Source: Gnetum montanum | Lineage: Eukaryota; Streptophyta; Gnetopsida; Gnetales; Gnetaceae | Assembly: GCA_015680685.1 (NCBI GenBank) | Contig: MNCI01035869.1 | Coordinates: forward strand, 60,038 to 91,405 | DNA length: 31,368 nt | Reading direction: 5' to 3' | Part shown: piece by piece, positions 1-11,039 of the stretch | How the letters are laid out: each line of letters starts with the position of its first letter | How positions within the stretch are numbered: the stretch's first letter is position 1 | Notes under the pieces: generated by a model | The model's database searches: none | What the model saw: only the letters and a program-made list of their open reading frames with translations | What the model was told of the DNA's origin: nothing | Position numbers and translations under genes: made by a program

Positions 1-218
1 TCAAGAGTAGCGTTAGAATTAGAACACATCATACACCTCATCTAGACTAAACCATACATGACATATGAAAAACTAGTCTAGGTGGGAAGACAGCGAACTA
101 CGACCTAAGGCTAACTATCTAGGTGCCACAACTAGTCCATCTGCGGAGTTCGACCGGATCGTGCGTGCGACGCTCGTTTCATATGGTTGAGTGTAGGGGT
201 ACCTCGCCACTCATCACC
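1..218 (+). mobile_element. 3' end of a family-A-type LTR (fragment)
   Basis: The stretch ends in ATATGGTTGAGTGTAGGGGTA followed by CACTCATCA, closely matching the last bases of the 5565-6453 and 13410-14255 LTRs (ATGGTTGAGTGTTGGAATAC, then CACTCATCA). The preceding 60 bases also align, from GTCCATC onward. Where this copy has CpG (around 140-180), the other two often have TG, CA or TA. This is therefore a related but less CpG-decayed LTR end. The left part is outside the window. No primer-binding site follows position 218, so it could be a 3' LTR or a solo LTR. Identification is by eye. Confidence 0.5.
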
Positions 219-669
219 TACCAAGGCCTAAAACTGGTAGCAACATGGCCTGCCAAGGCCTTGAACTAGTACTACCACCCACCACAGCCTTAAACTTGCA
301 ACATTGGTGACTTGGGGAGCATTATGTTATTCTCCATGTGGCTTATATATGCATTGTAACATTGTAACATGATTTGTTTACTTGGTTTTCATGTCCTCTT
401 AGAGTTCTGTTTAGAGGATGAAGCTTAGAGCCATCGTAAGAATGCAACTCATTATGGTAGCAAATCACCACATGACCTTGATGCATGAGATTTAGTGAGT
501 TTTTCTTGCTGTGTCAAGAGTGCTTATGCCATTACTCTCTCTAAAACCACTCCTTGATCCCAACCCCATACCCTAATGATAACCTTCCCTACCCTAAGCA
601 ACGATGTTGCCTTATGTTTTCTATTCATACATTGTAGCCATATGATATATCCTTAGCATGCTCCATCCT
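219..669. other. Unclassified intergenic stretch
   Basis: No gene, RNA or clear repeat boundary is visible. Short repeated phrases such as CCAAGGCCT (around 229 and 254) occur near the LTR end. Nothing else can be supported. Confidence 0.4.
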
Positions 670-848
670 CAAGTCCACTTGAATGTAACACAACTCATTC
701 AATGCGAAAATCATCAAGTCCACTTGAATGTAACACAATTCATTCAATGGGAAAACCATTAAGTCCATTGAGGATAATGCATCTCATTTGATGGAATAAC
801 TCTCAAGTTCGTCGAGTGTAACGCAACTCACTTAATGAGAAAACTATG
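670..848. repeat. 45-bp minisatellite, four copies
   Basis: The phrase CAAGTCCACTTGAATGTAAC recurs at 670 and 715. Diverged copies begin near 760 and 804, giving a period of 45 (44 for the last). The first two copies are nearly identical; the third and fourth carry many substitutions. It is non-coding in every frame examined. Confidence 0.8.
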
Positions 849-2132
849 TCAAAATAGCCCTAGTAATGAAATCCAATGAATTTTTCACTCCACAAAAAAA
901 AAAAGCAAATCATCAAGGAGCAAAATGGCCAAAGAAGCCTCAAAGCCCAATGGCTGAAGAACTCTTGGAGCGAAGTGGTTGGTTTCTCACATGCATTTGC
1001 CAAGTAACCAACACTTAAAAATATGTCAATACCATGCTATGGCCATGGTGAAAACACTTGGAGGACATTGTTAGCCTCCATGACCATCTCCCTAACTACC
1101 ACTACCATTTCTCCATCATATCCCAATTCCCCCATCATCACAAGCACTCTTCGACATGGTTTGACATGGCTAGATCAAGCGCGGAGAAGGGACGTCAATG
1201 GTGGACCTACAATGGTGTTTTGTATTCTTTGTTAGTTCCTCTCGAGTCAATCATTCAAACACCAACAAAGAGAAGCCAATGAAACACCACTAAACTTGCA
1301 TGTTAAAACCTTTGTAATTTCATCCCATGAAACATGAGGTAATGCTTTATGTAAATGTGAATGTTGTAACCCATAGAGGGGCAATCTCACATATTTCATA
1401 CTTTTGGGGTAGAAAAATGCTTTATAAATGACCAAAGCCTCATTCCCCAAGTGAAAAAAAGTCACCTAGTATCTATATTTGGGCTTGCGAGAGTCAAAAT
1501 GCCTTTTGGAATGCCAAAAATGGTAATTTGATGGGTTCTATGGGGGATATACATTTCTCTACGTTGACACACCCCCTATAGGGGGGTAAGCCAGTTAGGA
1601 AACTTCAAGGTTAACATGAAGGAGTGCAAGGGGGGTAGAACTCACCTACCCCCAATGTGGAAAAGGAGGTGACCCATCCTAGAGGGGTTAACCTTCATCC
1701 CCAGTGTTGACTTCCCATTCCTCCTCAATGTTGACACACTCCCCCTAGTGGGAGGGGGTCAGCTAGCTAGGAGAGAAGGAGGTCAAACAACATAGAGGGG
1801 CCAGACAACTAGAATGCATGGGGATGGACCTTACCTACCCCACTAAACATGGCAACTAATTTTCAGCAATTTTGTAGCCAATTTTCAGCCAATCATATCA
1901 ACCATTGGTAGCCAATTTGCAATTAATCATGTCAACTATTTACAACCAATTTGTAGCATGAATCATGGCCATAATATAAAAACCACACCTTGGAACCATG
2001 TCAATGTTCTAAACTTTTTCATTTTAGCACCCTTGCCATTTTGGCATCCAGGAGCTCTTGCTTCCTTAGCAAAAACATAGCTTCTTGATGCCTAGCAGCA
2101 TGGAACCTCTACAACCTATTACCCTTTATTAA
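849..2132. other. Unclassified intergenic DNA with degenerate repeats
   Basis: No credible gene. There is an A-tract at about 893-904. Related phrases of the type TTGACACACCCCCTATAGG and TTGACACACTCCCCCTAGTG occur near 1564 and 1732. A degenerate block at about 1850-1970 repeatedly uses GTAGCCAATTT and AATCAT-TCAAC words. These look like decayed repeats of unknown class. Confidence 0.4.
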
Positions 2133-2169
2133 CCCCTCACCCCCCCACCCCCCACCCCGCCCAAACCCC
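2133..2169 (-). other. Potential G-quadruplex (C-rich on + strand)
   Basis: The + strand has C runs of 4, 7, 6, 4, 3 and 4 bases at 2133-2136, 2140-2146, 2148-2153, 2155-2158, 2160-2162 and 2166-2169. They are separated by 1-3 bases. The minus strand therefore meets the usual four-G-tract, short-loop pattern several ways over. No function can be assigned. Confidence 0.55.
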
Positions 2170-2740
2170 TTGGGATCTATGAACTTTGGGTATCAATGTT
2201 ACTACCCCCTAGGATCCCCAAATCCTAGTGTGGTGCACTTTGGCCACCCCAATCCTTCACATTTTTCCGACCCCAACAATAACCAACATTGAAAATATAA
2301 GTTGGTGACAAAGGAGGTTTGATAACATCAAGAGTGGTAGAGATACCAAATCATGGAGTTGATCGTGGCTTCAATGAGCTCTGAACCCCTACCTAAGTGA
2401 ACCCCCCTTTGTCCCCATCTTGGGTACCAAATTTGTACACTCCTTTGAACTCATTTTTTGTTTATTTAATAAATTTTGTGATTTCATTTTGTGTATAATT
2501 CCAAAGATAATTATTATATTTTCAGTGCATTACTTTATAGATCTACATCTTCCTACTTTGTTGCCCTCATTTTTCACCCTCCTTAACTCCCTGGGTGATC
2601 TACTAGACCATCCATGGCAGCCTGAAGTCCATTTTTCTTGTGGTGGCCCTAGGGGATTAGGGGTTGAGGCTGTCTATGACTAAGAATCCTTGGTTTTTCC
2701 TAGTGATTGAGATTTTCCATCACAACAGATATCTTCACTA
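2170..2740. other. Unclassified intergenic stretch left of the nested elements
   Basis: No gene is seen. At about 2741 the sequence becomes alignable with the family-C LTR near 15935, so 2740 marks the truncated edge of that LTR. Confidence 0.4.
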
Positions 2741-4858
2741 GCTTTTTAAGAAACTATAGCATATTATGAATTAATCATCTTGGATCTGAAACACCACAAA
2801 AATTTGGGCCTAACACTTTTAAATAAGAATCGAGCTAAGTCATGGTGCTTCCTAGCATGACCGAAACCTGCGAGCTTCACAAATAGCACCAAATGGAGTC
2901 AAATCAAGCAAGTAAAAGTTCCCCAAGATCCATTGGAGACTACATCAACATCTGGCAACAAGAATTACAAGTTTCAAACTCAAAACACTTAGTTTTAACT
3001 AAGTATACTTCTTGCACACAGGCCTGCACACCCAGCATGCAGCTCAGCGTGCAGCAACTTTTGGACCCCAAAAATGAGCCAAAATATGCCAGAATTGAGT
3101 GTCTGAATCCCCCAAGACCTTCCCCAAGGTCCCTAACAGCTCTCAGGCTCCTGAAAATCAAATTTTGGGCTCTAAATGATCGGTTTTCATTCGTGCACAC
3201 CTAGCGTACATGCCCGGCGTGCACCATCAAGGATCTCTCAGAACAGGCACCCCAGAATAAGTTCTCCACCTACAATTGACTCTCAAAGGTAAGACAATTG
3301 TCAGGCATCATCCCAGGCTCCCAAAAATGAAGATTCAACCTCGAAATGATGCACTTCCATGACCTATACACTGAGCATACATACTCTGCATGCCCAGCGT
3401 GCACAACCAAAAGCAAGATCGATCAGGCAATTCAGCCAACCTGCACGCTGACCTACACACCCAACATGCAGCATAGCGTACACCAGTTGAAGCCTTCCAA
3501 AACCATGTCATATCAAGTCCAAATGAGCTGAAAATCCACATGCACCACTCTCATGACACCAGAGCCCAAATCCAAGGGCCAGGTTCAAGATTTTCTATTG
3601 TAACAGTAGTGTTCGTTTGTAAAGTTCAATTCTTTTGTGTTGGTCAAATCTGTTAGCTGGGTTCACACGCCCAACGTGTACATGTTGGCATATAGCATGC
3701 TGTACAGTTGTAACATTCTTTGCACTCGAGCAACACAGCCACATGTCATCCGACCTGAAATGTTCTCACCCACGGCCACTCATACCCTTCCAGATCCGAA
3801 TCTAACGTCCAAGATCTCATAAAAATCCCAATTTCTCACTAGATCAGGGGGCTGCAATTTTTTACAAACGGAGACAAAAAAATGGGAACTAGAGACACGG
3901 AGTAAATCTAGACACTAATCCTGTACGCTGGACTTCTACCCTACGTGCTGACCATATAGCCTTCACGCTATGCCTGCAGTCCAAACCAGCATACCATCAT
4001 CCCTCTGTATCCACCAGGGCTCTTTGTCCACCTTGTGTCAGATCCACAACTGCGTTCAGACCGGTGCACTGTAATCTCCATTTTGCAATAAATTTACTTC
4101 ATTTCTGGTCAAGATTTGTTACAGTTTTCATTCATTCTTGTTTACCCTTTTACATTCTTGCACGTTTATGCTTTGGTTTATGTTTATTACATTGTTTACA
4201 AATAACCCAGCGTATTGCATATTAGCATACGTTTGGGGAAATCCTTGTCTGATCCGCGTGCAGACCACCCAAGGTACTCTACCTTCGTCAGTTCCAGTTC
4301 ACCCTCAAGCGAAGGTAGGGTCTTCTGTGCCTGTCTGTAGATCTCTCGATGTCCGTTCCATTCCAACCTTGCACCGACGATCTCAGACAGTACAGGATCT
4401 TCTTGTCCTCTTTAGAAACCTAGATCCTTCTTTACTTTTTCCACTTGCAAATAACTTAATAACCTTTTGGTTATGGAGCTCAAGTTCTTCTTATGACTCC
4501 TATGCTTCCTAACATCTTCCTTCACTATTGCATACTCCTATTTGATCTTTCATAATTTTACAAATTACGATGATTTGTAAACACTTATGTATTATGAACA
4601 TTGTTGTGGCTATTGTTCCAATGCCACTTCATATTCATATCTTCTTTATTATTATTCTTTGTTGTTCTATGCTATTTCATCACTATTCTTACTATTCCCT
4701 CATTGTTCCACATTCCACATATTACGAAGTAAGAACTCATGTTTTTTATCCTTCGTAAGTCATGACTCTTCACTAAATCATCATGATTATTTGTAACTGT
4801 TAATAGATTAAGTTAAGAAAATAATGATTATACATTAACTTAGAAGTATACTCTAACA
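2741..4858 (-). mobile_element. Family C: truncated 3' LTR, interrupted by a solo LTR
   Basis: Two blocks, 2741-2786 and 4395-4858, align in order with the single block at about 15935-16456. Shared phrases include ATGAATTAATCATCTTGGATC, ATAACCTTTTGGTT and TTCCAATGCCACTTCATA. The 1.6 kb between the blocks is the inserted family-B solo LTR. Read on the minus strand the LTR starts TGTTAGAGTATAC at 4858, a Copia-like beginning. A polypurine tract lies just outside it (plus-strand CTCCTCTTTAAGC at 4859-4871). About 820 bp of the LTR known from the 15117-16456 copy is missing on the left, so this copy is truncated. Confidence 0.7.
2787..4394 (+). mobile_element. Family B solo LTR (1608 bp) with 5-bp target duplication
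   Basis: The sequence begins TGAAACACCACAAAAATTT and ends GTACA, so it has the TG...CA ends of an LTR. It is flanked by GGATC on both sides (2782-2786 and 4395-4399). The empty site is visible at 15980-15990, where the family-C LTR reads GGATC only once. The terminal 200 bases match the end of the minus-strand LTR at 28031-29841, including CCCTCAAGCGAAGG and CACCGACGAT. The interior carries many short words of the type AGCGTGCA. No internal region or second LTR is attached, so it is a solo LTR from unequal recombination. Confidence 0.85.
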
Positions 4859-5559
4859 CTCCTCTTTAAGCATTAGTTTCTTGATTTAATCTTTTGGATT
4901 TACAAATTCATGAGTGGACATAAATTTTCCTTCTATTTTCAAATAGTAATTTTTCTTTATCCCCTTCACTCATGAATTTGAAAACATGAAACTTGATTTT
5001 TCTTACTTAAGAACTTTATCAATTATTAATCTTTGTCTACATCTTATAATCTCAATCATGATTTCATCTTATCCTCTTTACTTTTAATAATCACTTTCTT
5101 CATTAGGTACTTGGATTTGTAATATTTGATTATCTTTTTCTTTTATCTTATAATTCAACTTTATGAAATTTAGAACTAATTATTCTAATGACTTCTTAGT
5201 CTTTTTTTTTTGTCTTAAAATTTGAGCTAATAATATGCAAGAAATGAATCCTAAAGGATTAACATGATTAAACACCATTTATAGGGGATTTTAATTCTTG
5301 TTATGTATTCCCGTAAGGATCTATGTAATCCTAATACAGGTCTACATACTCCTAGTGGAAGCCTTCTCAAATCCTTTCAAAGCCAAGATCAATCTATCAC
5401 TCAGGTGGAAGAATTCTCATTTATGTATGATTATGTCATTTCACATTTTACTTTTGATATTTTGAAACCTTATTATATGATCTTCTTCTTTCCCTTTCTA
5501 GAAAAATGTAGGATAATTCTCTTGTCTCGTATTTAGTTCTTTGCTTATTAAACATGTGG
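4859..5559 (-). mobile_element. Family C interior, part adjoining the 3' LTR
   Basis: This stretch lies between the 3' LTR edge and the target duplication of the inserted family-A element. It starts with the plus-strand complement of a polypurine tract (4859-4871). It is very AT-rich and I recognise no protein domain on either strand. With 14261-15116 the remaining interior is only about 1.55 kb, so the element is either non-autonomous or strongly deleted. Confidence 0.5.
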
Positions 5560-5564
5560 GTTAG

Positions 5565-6453
5565 TGATAAAATAGTTATTATGCAAGTGTACGATACCAT
5601 ATCTTTGATATTGTAGTTACAATATTGTAGCCCTACATACATCATAGATACGATGTAGTGAGTCATGATCATGCATATAAATACCAACCCACCATTACAT
5701 CCAAATAATAACTTTTTGTCAAATACTTAGTGAAATTCTTGCAGTTTGTTTTTATAAAGTTAAAGTTAGAGTTAGAGTGACTGTCCATAGTATGGTAAAT
5801 TATAGTCGTACTGGATCTTTATTTGAGTGGGTTATTCCTAGACACAATTCATGAATGGTAATAAAGATCAAGATTATTCTTCTTCATTGCAACATATCAC
5901 TTAGCATAGTTTTACACTTCTATAATGCTTACTTTTATTTAGTCATTTACATTTGCTAAGTCATTTACTAGTCCAATGTCTATTAGTAAGGTAGAATAAT
6001 TACAACTAGTTTCAAGTACAAAGTGTAATTGTTTGGTAACCGAGTAATGACTTTGCTTGATTTGGTCAATAGTGATGTTACTTGGTAATCCCAATAACAA
6101 TTACATTAGTCCAAGACATGTACAAATAACTAGGAATGGATGCTTATCGCCATAGGATAGAATAGATTTACATTTCTATTATACTTAGAATTAGAATTAG
6201 AATTTACAATCATTTTTATCATGTTCACACTTAACGCTATTGAGAGCCACTCAACATTAGTTTATTAGATACCTTGCTAAGAGTTAAACCATATGATTTG
6301 CACTTCACTAACTCTAAGTGCAAAGACAATGATCACAAACTTAACATCAACTTATTAGTACACTTACATTGTTCATCCACGGATTATGATCTCATCATGC
6401 ATGAATACTTATGACTTGCATGGTTGAGTGTTGGAATACTCAACCACTCATCA
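5565..6453 (+). repeat. Family A 5' LTR
   Basis: Begins TGATAAAATAG and ends CACTCATCA. A TATA box TATAAATA lies at 5676-5683 and is also present in the 3' LTR, which puts the likely transcription start only about 140 bases in. U3 is thus short and the R-U5 part long. In about 395 bases compared by eye (from AATTCATGAATGG onward), roughly one position in ten differs from the 3' LTR, which means an old insertion. Confidence 0.9.
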
Positions 6454-6454
6454 T

Positions 6455-6473
6455 GAGCACCATTGTTGAGGAT
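6455..6473 (+). other. Degenerate primer-binding site of family A
   Basis: The sequence GAGCACCATTGTTGAGGAT starts one base after the 5' LTR. It aligns with TGGCGCCGTTGCCGGGGAT, the tRNA-Asp-type primer site I recall for Athila/Tat-like plant elements. All but one of the differences are G-to-A or C-to-T, the expected trace of cytosine methylation and deamination. The tRNA assignment rests on memory of the consensus. Confidence 0.55.
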
Positions 6474-6599
6474 GTACCAATGTTTGCTAGTTAGTTGAAT
6501 TTACAAAGTTCATTATATCAAGCATCACAAAGTATATATCTCATACTTAGAATAATATTTCAAAACATACACACTTAAGCCTCAAAAAATTAATAGAAT

Positions 6600-7480
6600 T
6601 TCATAACTAAAGAAAAATCTCCACCTATTATTGATTTTAATGAACGTCATGATAGAGATTACAATGAAGAAGATTGGAATCCACTGATATAAAGTTGAAT
6701 TTCATATGCTCATACTGATCCTTATTATCTTGATTTTACATTAATTAACCACTAGGATGAACAACTCAGATGGAAAGATCTACAGGGTAACATTATCTTG
6801 CCACTCGAATGTGCAGCCCTATTAATGCTTTAGGTAGCCCTCATGAGGTTGAATCTTGGTCATGTGCAAGAAGGATATAAAATCACCAAAAATAGAGGTT
6901 CAAGAAAGAAGGGATGCCATCATAGAGACAAGATATGAATAAGACAAAGGAAAGAAGGTACCATAGATAGTTGTCCTAGAGGAAAAAGAAGATGCCTCAT
7001 TCAAAGTTGAGAAATTCTATCAAACTTGTGGGTCTCATTTCCAAACACTAATTATTTGTATTGAAGATCCCATTAAAATAATACTACATTTAGCTCTTGC
7101 AAAAACCCCTTGAAGAAATATGAAGCACTTTAGACTTAGGAGGAATTGAAGGCCAAAGACCTCTAATGGATCTAGAAGAGATGAATTAAGGAGCCACAAA
7201 AAAAGAACCAACGAGCACCTTTCTTCAACTCCTCTGTCTTCTTCCTCACATTCATCAACAGATTTTAACAAGAGAAAATAAAGACTAAGGGATCATGATG
7301 GGGATAGAAGAAGAGATCATAAAAGACATGCACATAGAAGAAGACATCCTGAGAAAGAGGAATATAACCATAAAGAAAGAGGAGAAATAATTAGATATGA
7401 AAAGAGAGAGCATCATGAGCATTAGAGGGATCACCACTATAACAAAGCTCATGAACCTAAAGATTATGAACAACTTCTAT
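6600..7480 (+). pseudogene. Possible gag-like remnant of family A
   Basis: The position just after the primer site is where gag is expected. The translation is broken by stops. A piece near 7010-7065 reads like a worn zinc knuckle (CGSH followed by a later Cys). The stretch at about 7285-7420 encodes an Arg/Asp/His/Glu-rich run with repeated RRRD, HRRR and KREH words. No intact domain remains, so the call rests mainly on position. Confidence 0.3.
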
Positions 7481-7499
7481 TGACCACTCATAACATAAT

Positions 7500-8700
7500 C
7501 AACATTAGGAAAGTTGTGTGCATTCCTACCACTTGAGAATTGAGAACTTAGAAGGGGGGATGAATAAGTTTCCAATTAAAACCATACCTATCACACAACA
7601 TACAAAATTTTACATGGTCCCCCAACTTGGGTACTTTCACACTCAAAGGGTAGAATCCATGCACATCTTTAAATTTTGTTTCTCTATCAAATGTGGTTTG
7701 AAGGGCACCACAACCTGTACAAGCATTGAGCTATACACCAAAGTGTTTTGTCATTGCAAAACCACTCAACCCCACAAGGTCCTAACAAGCTTAGAATGTG
7801 GTTTCAAGGATCCCACAACCTTTACAAAATTGAGCTCCGCTCTAGAGTGTTTTAATGCTACAAAACCACTCAATCCTACTAGATCTTGACAAGCTCAATA
7901 TGAATGCCTTCTCACAAGAAGCACATCAACCCCACAGTGTAACAAGAAAAAGAAAAGATACAAGGAAAGAATGTAACTACAATTACAAGTCGTTGTCATT
8001 GAAGCTAAATTCAACATACAATTAATGTATAACCAAGCAGATGATGTGACAATGAAGGACAAGAGTATAAATTTATAGATTAGACAATGATTACTTTGAT
8101 GTTAATAACACTTGCAAAATTCCCAAGAATTTGGCTTCTTCTTATAACTTCATAGTTTCTAAAAACTCCTTGAAATTCATGTAACAACTATCCAACAGCT
8201 ACTGTATATGTCTCCTTTGAAGTTGGGATGTCTACTTGAGATCTACCTCAATTCTAGAGAGACATCTCATTCTAAAGTGGAATGTCTCTAGGGAGGCATC
8301 TACTTTCATATGGAGACATCTACTATTTTTAAGAGATGTCTACCTGTGATTTCTTTCTTTTTGGTAGAAACGTCTACTATTTCTTGGAGATGTCTCCTCA
8401 ACTCTTTGAACTTTGGTTCTTGAGGCTTTCTCTCATTAATTTGGCTTCTTCCCAATCCTTGGAGCATCTTTATTTGGTTTGTAGTCTTTGCTTTCAGTCC
8501 ATGTGCATTCATGTTCTCATGTTGGCTCATAAGATCTTCACTTTATCAACTCATTGTAGATCTCATTTTCCTTGAGTTCTTAATCCTTATATTGAGCTCT
8601 TATTCATGTCCTATAAACACATCATCCACAACAAACATTCTTTATTCTTCATTTTTATTAAGGTTTTAGCATACCAAAAGGTCAACAACTAAATTAATTA
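7500..8700. repeat. Unclassified repeat-like insert inside family A
   Basis: This stretch separates the putative gag remnant from the integrase remnant and has no coding signature. It contains AACTTAGAAGGGGGGATGAAT near 7550, a phrase type I associate with dispersed plant repeats, though I cannot name the family. A tandem duplication of about 105 bp covers 7691-7895 (ATGTGGTTT at 7691 and 7796). A cluster of TGTCTC/GAGACA words covers 8209-8396. I could not fix its ends or target duplication. Confidence 0.35.
8209..8396. promoter_or_regulatory. Cluster of five AuxRE-type hexamers (TGTCTC/GAGACA)
   Basis: TGTCTC occurs at 8209-8214, 8283-8288 and 8391-8396; GAGACA occurs at 8259-8264 and 8313-8318. 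These are the classical auxin response element recognised by ARF factors. The surrounding words (GATGTCTAC, ACATCTAC) show that the cluster arose from a degenerate internal repeat. It lies in a decayed retrotransposon with no adjacent gene, so a regulatory role is unproven. Confidence 0.3.
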
Positions 8701-8760
8701 ACAAATAAATCACAAGGATATTAACTAGAATTGTTAGTCAATATAGGAAGGCCTAGAGTA

Positions 8761-9213
8761 CTAAAATTTAACAATGCTTTATGAACATATTAATCAACCT
8801 ATAAATTTCCTATAGGGTATTTACAATATGAATTAGTTTAAGGAAAATTTCCTACTCTACCAATTCAAGAAAAATTAATTACCCTTGTAGCTACAAGCAC
8901 ACTTAACCTAGACTTAGACTTAGCTCAAAAAGAGTAATTAATGAATCTTAATCTCTTAGGTGAAAATCAATTAATAGCCTAAATGAGTAATAAAATCCAT
9001 AAAAAGTATTACAAACATAAACATGACACCAAAATTAGACAAGTATGCATCAAGCCTAGAGATAAAGTCTTTTATTATAACCCAAATCATGTTCCACAGA
9101 AGACTAAGTTTCAAATCTTATGGAAAGGATCTTATATCATCCACATTATGTATCAATCAAGCACCATGAAAATTTTATCACCCAATGAACTCATAGAAAC
9201 TCATCCTTGTTAA
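8761..9213 (+). pseudogene. Integrase C-terminal remnant of Ty3/gypsy pol
   Basis: In the frame that ends at the TAA at 9211-9213, codons from 8761 onward spell a worn version of the end of a plant Ty3/gypsy integrase. Visible blocks are KFNNAL, then KFPIG, YELV, PTLPIQ, LDLDLAQKE, then KHKHDTKI, PRDKVFYYN and ILWKGSYIIH. These correspond to the region after the catalytic core (ALWAYRT-type segment, L-x-YG block) and to the HDK and GDKVL-W-GPY blocks of the C-terminal domain. Several in-frame stops interrupt it, mostly where Trp, Arg or Gln codons would be expected; the last 76 codons are open. The catalytic core, reverse transcriptase and RNase H are not visible upstream, so pol is deleted. 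It cannot be functional. Confidence 0.75.
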
Positions 9214-11039
9214 TATCCAATAGGTCAAACCATTTCATGACTTTCCCTACTACTTTAGAGACTTTATCCTATTGTTAAGTTGTATTATTTACTTGAGTTC
9301 TAATAAAAAATGAAAGTATGTTCTAAAATAAATGCTACCTTACCATGTCACTAGAAAGATAGGTTATCCATGCCTGAAGGTACTATGGTAAGGTTGACAC
9401 AATAATAATCTAATAATACAAACAATAAAAATTTCTAAGGGTTCTATTGGAAAGACATGTTACCCATGCCTGAAGGTAAGCGACTTCTCAAAAATTTCAA
9501 GGTTTCTTGGACTTGCATTAGTTACAGGGCTATAAATACACATTACCCATACTTGAAGGCACTCCTCTATCCAATGGCCAAGTCTCCTTTAAAATAAATT
9601 GTGTTGTTAATAAATTGCTTCCTTGTACTTCATTGCCAAGTGTTAATATTTCTTGTAGTTGTGATAGTCTTGTGGTTGTTAGTTTTGGAATGATACAATG
9701 CAATGTCACTAGTAAGTAGTATGAACTTGATTTGGATCTTGGCTAGAAAGGTTAATGATCATTCTAACCATGCATTACACATAGAATTCATTATGCCTAT
9801 GGTAAGACACCTCATGTTCCATTTTTTGCAATCCTTGTTACTACCATTCCACCTCACTATTATATATAATTATAATTTGACAATTTTGTATAATATAGTG
9901 TTATTTTCTTATTAAGTCAATACTAATATGTGTGTTTTGGAAGATAGGTATGATTTACATTCAACTCCTTGAGTGCCTACAAACACTTGTAGGTGTAGTT
10001 ATACAAGGGCATTAAGGGCAAGAGCTTGCTTTAGGAAAGACCCACATGTATAACTCTTGTGCTTCATATACAATCATCAATTCCACATCATCTTGTACAT
10101 CTAGAATACTTACCCAATCATTGTTATTTCCTTGTAGTTTTATACTCATTCATATGTTCAACAATTTTGATAAACAATCTCCTAAAAATGCTTAATTGAC
10201 TTACCTTACCTAACCACCTTCTTTCACATTACTTCGATGATAAATTCATATATTCTAAGCATTACCTATGATCTAGAACCCTTTAGACCATCTCTATACC
10301 TTCCAAACTATTCATTTTATCCAATTTTTCCATTAAAAATTACATAAAATTTTGAAAATTTTTATGGTGATATCATAGATATGATAAACTAGACCCTATG
10401 ATATCACATTCGTGTTTTCATATCTACAATACATCCTATATAAAAATCTATATATACATGTGAGGTGTTAAGAAATTTTTTCATTCTTTCATTTCACACC
10501 TAGGGAATTCATGTTGTTTCTTTAACCTCCAAATTTCAAAGAGCCATATCTTCCTCACTACACTTCCAATTTGAGTCATTCTTGTTTCCTTTTGCTCACA
10601 AAGTGACCAACTTATTCGTGGGGGAGGGTACTGTATGTGGTTTTTGTGAATCACATCAAATTTTTTTAATGCCTAGAAGAACAAAGTAAGAATAAGAACA
10701 ATAGAGATGATTACATTCTAAACCCAACATAAGTTAATAAACCTACTGATTTTCCCAAATAATCATTAAACATGTTTTAGACAAGAAATTAAAGATTATG
10801 ATAGGTCGTTTAAGATAAATTTGTTTGTAATCATTAGAATTTATTCAATTAAGGGTTTTCTTGTAAAAGGTTTTATCCAAGTTACAAATTTTTCTAACTC
10901 TGAAATTTGAGTTAAAACTAAAATTAATAATAATAAGGAATGATTTTGATCAGAACCCAAAAAATTGAGAAAGGGTTATGAACTATTAGAGATTTTTTCT
11001 AAAATATTTGGATAATCTTAAAATTCTTCATAATTGCAA
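9214..11039. other. Family A interior between pol remnant and downstream ORF
   Basis: AT-rich non-coding sequence. A phrase of the type ACCCATGCCTGAAGGTA recurs near 9370 and 9460, with a further variant near 9545, so a short degenerate repeat is present. No protein domain is recognisable. Confidence 0.4.

Noticed and set aside
4138-4512. 124-codon plus-strand frame
   Set aside because: It crosses the boundary between the family-B solo LTR and the family-C LTR, so it is a chance frame.
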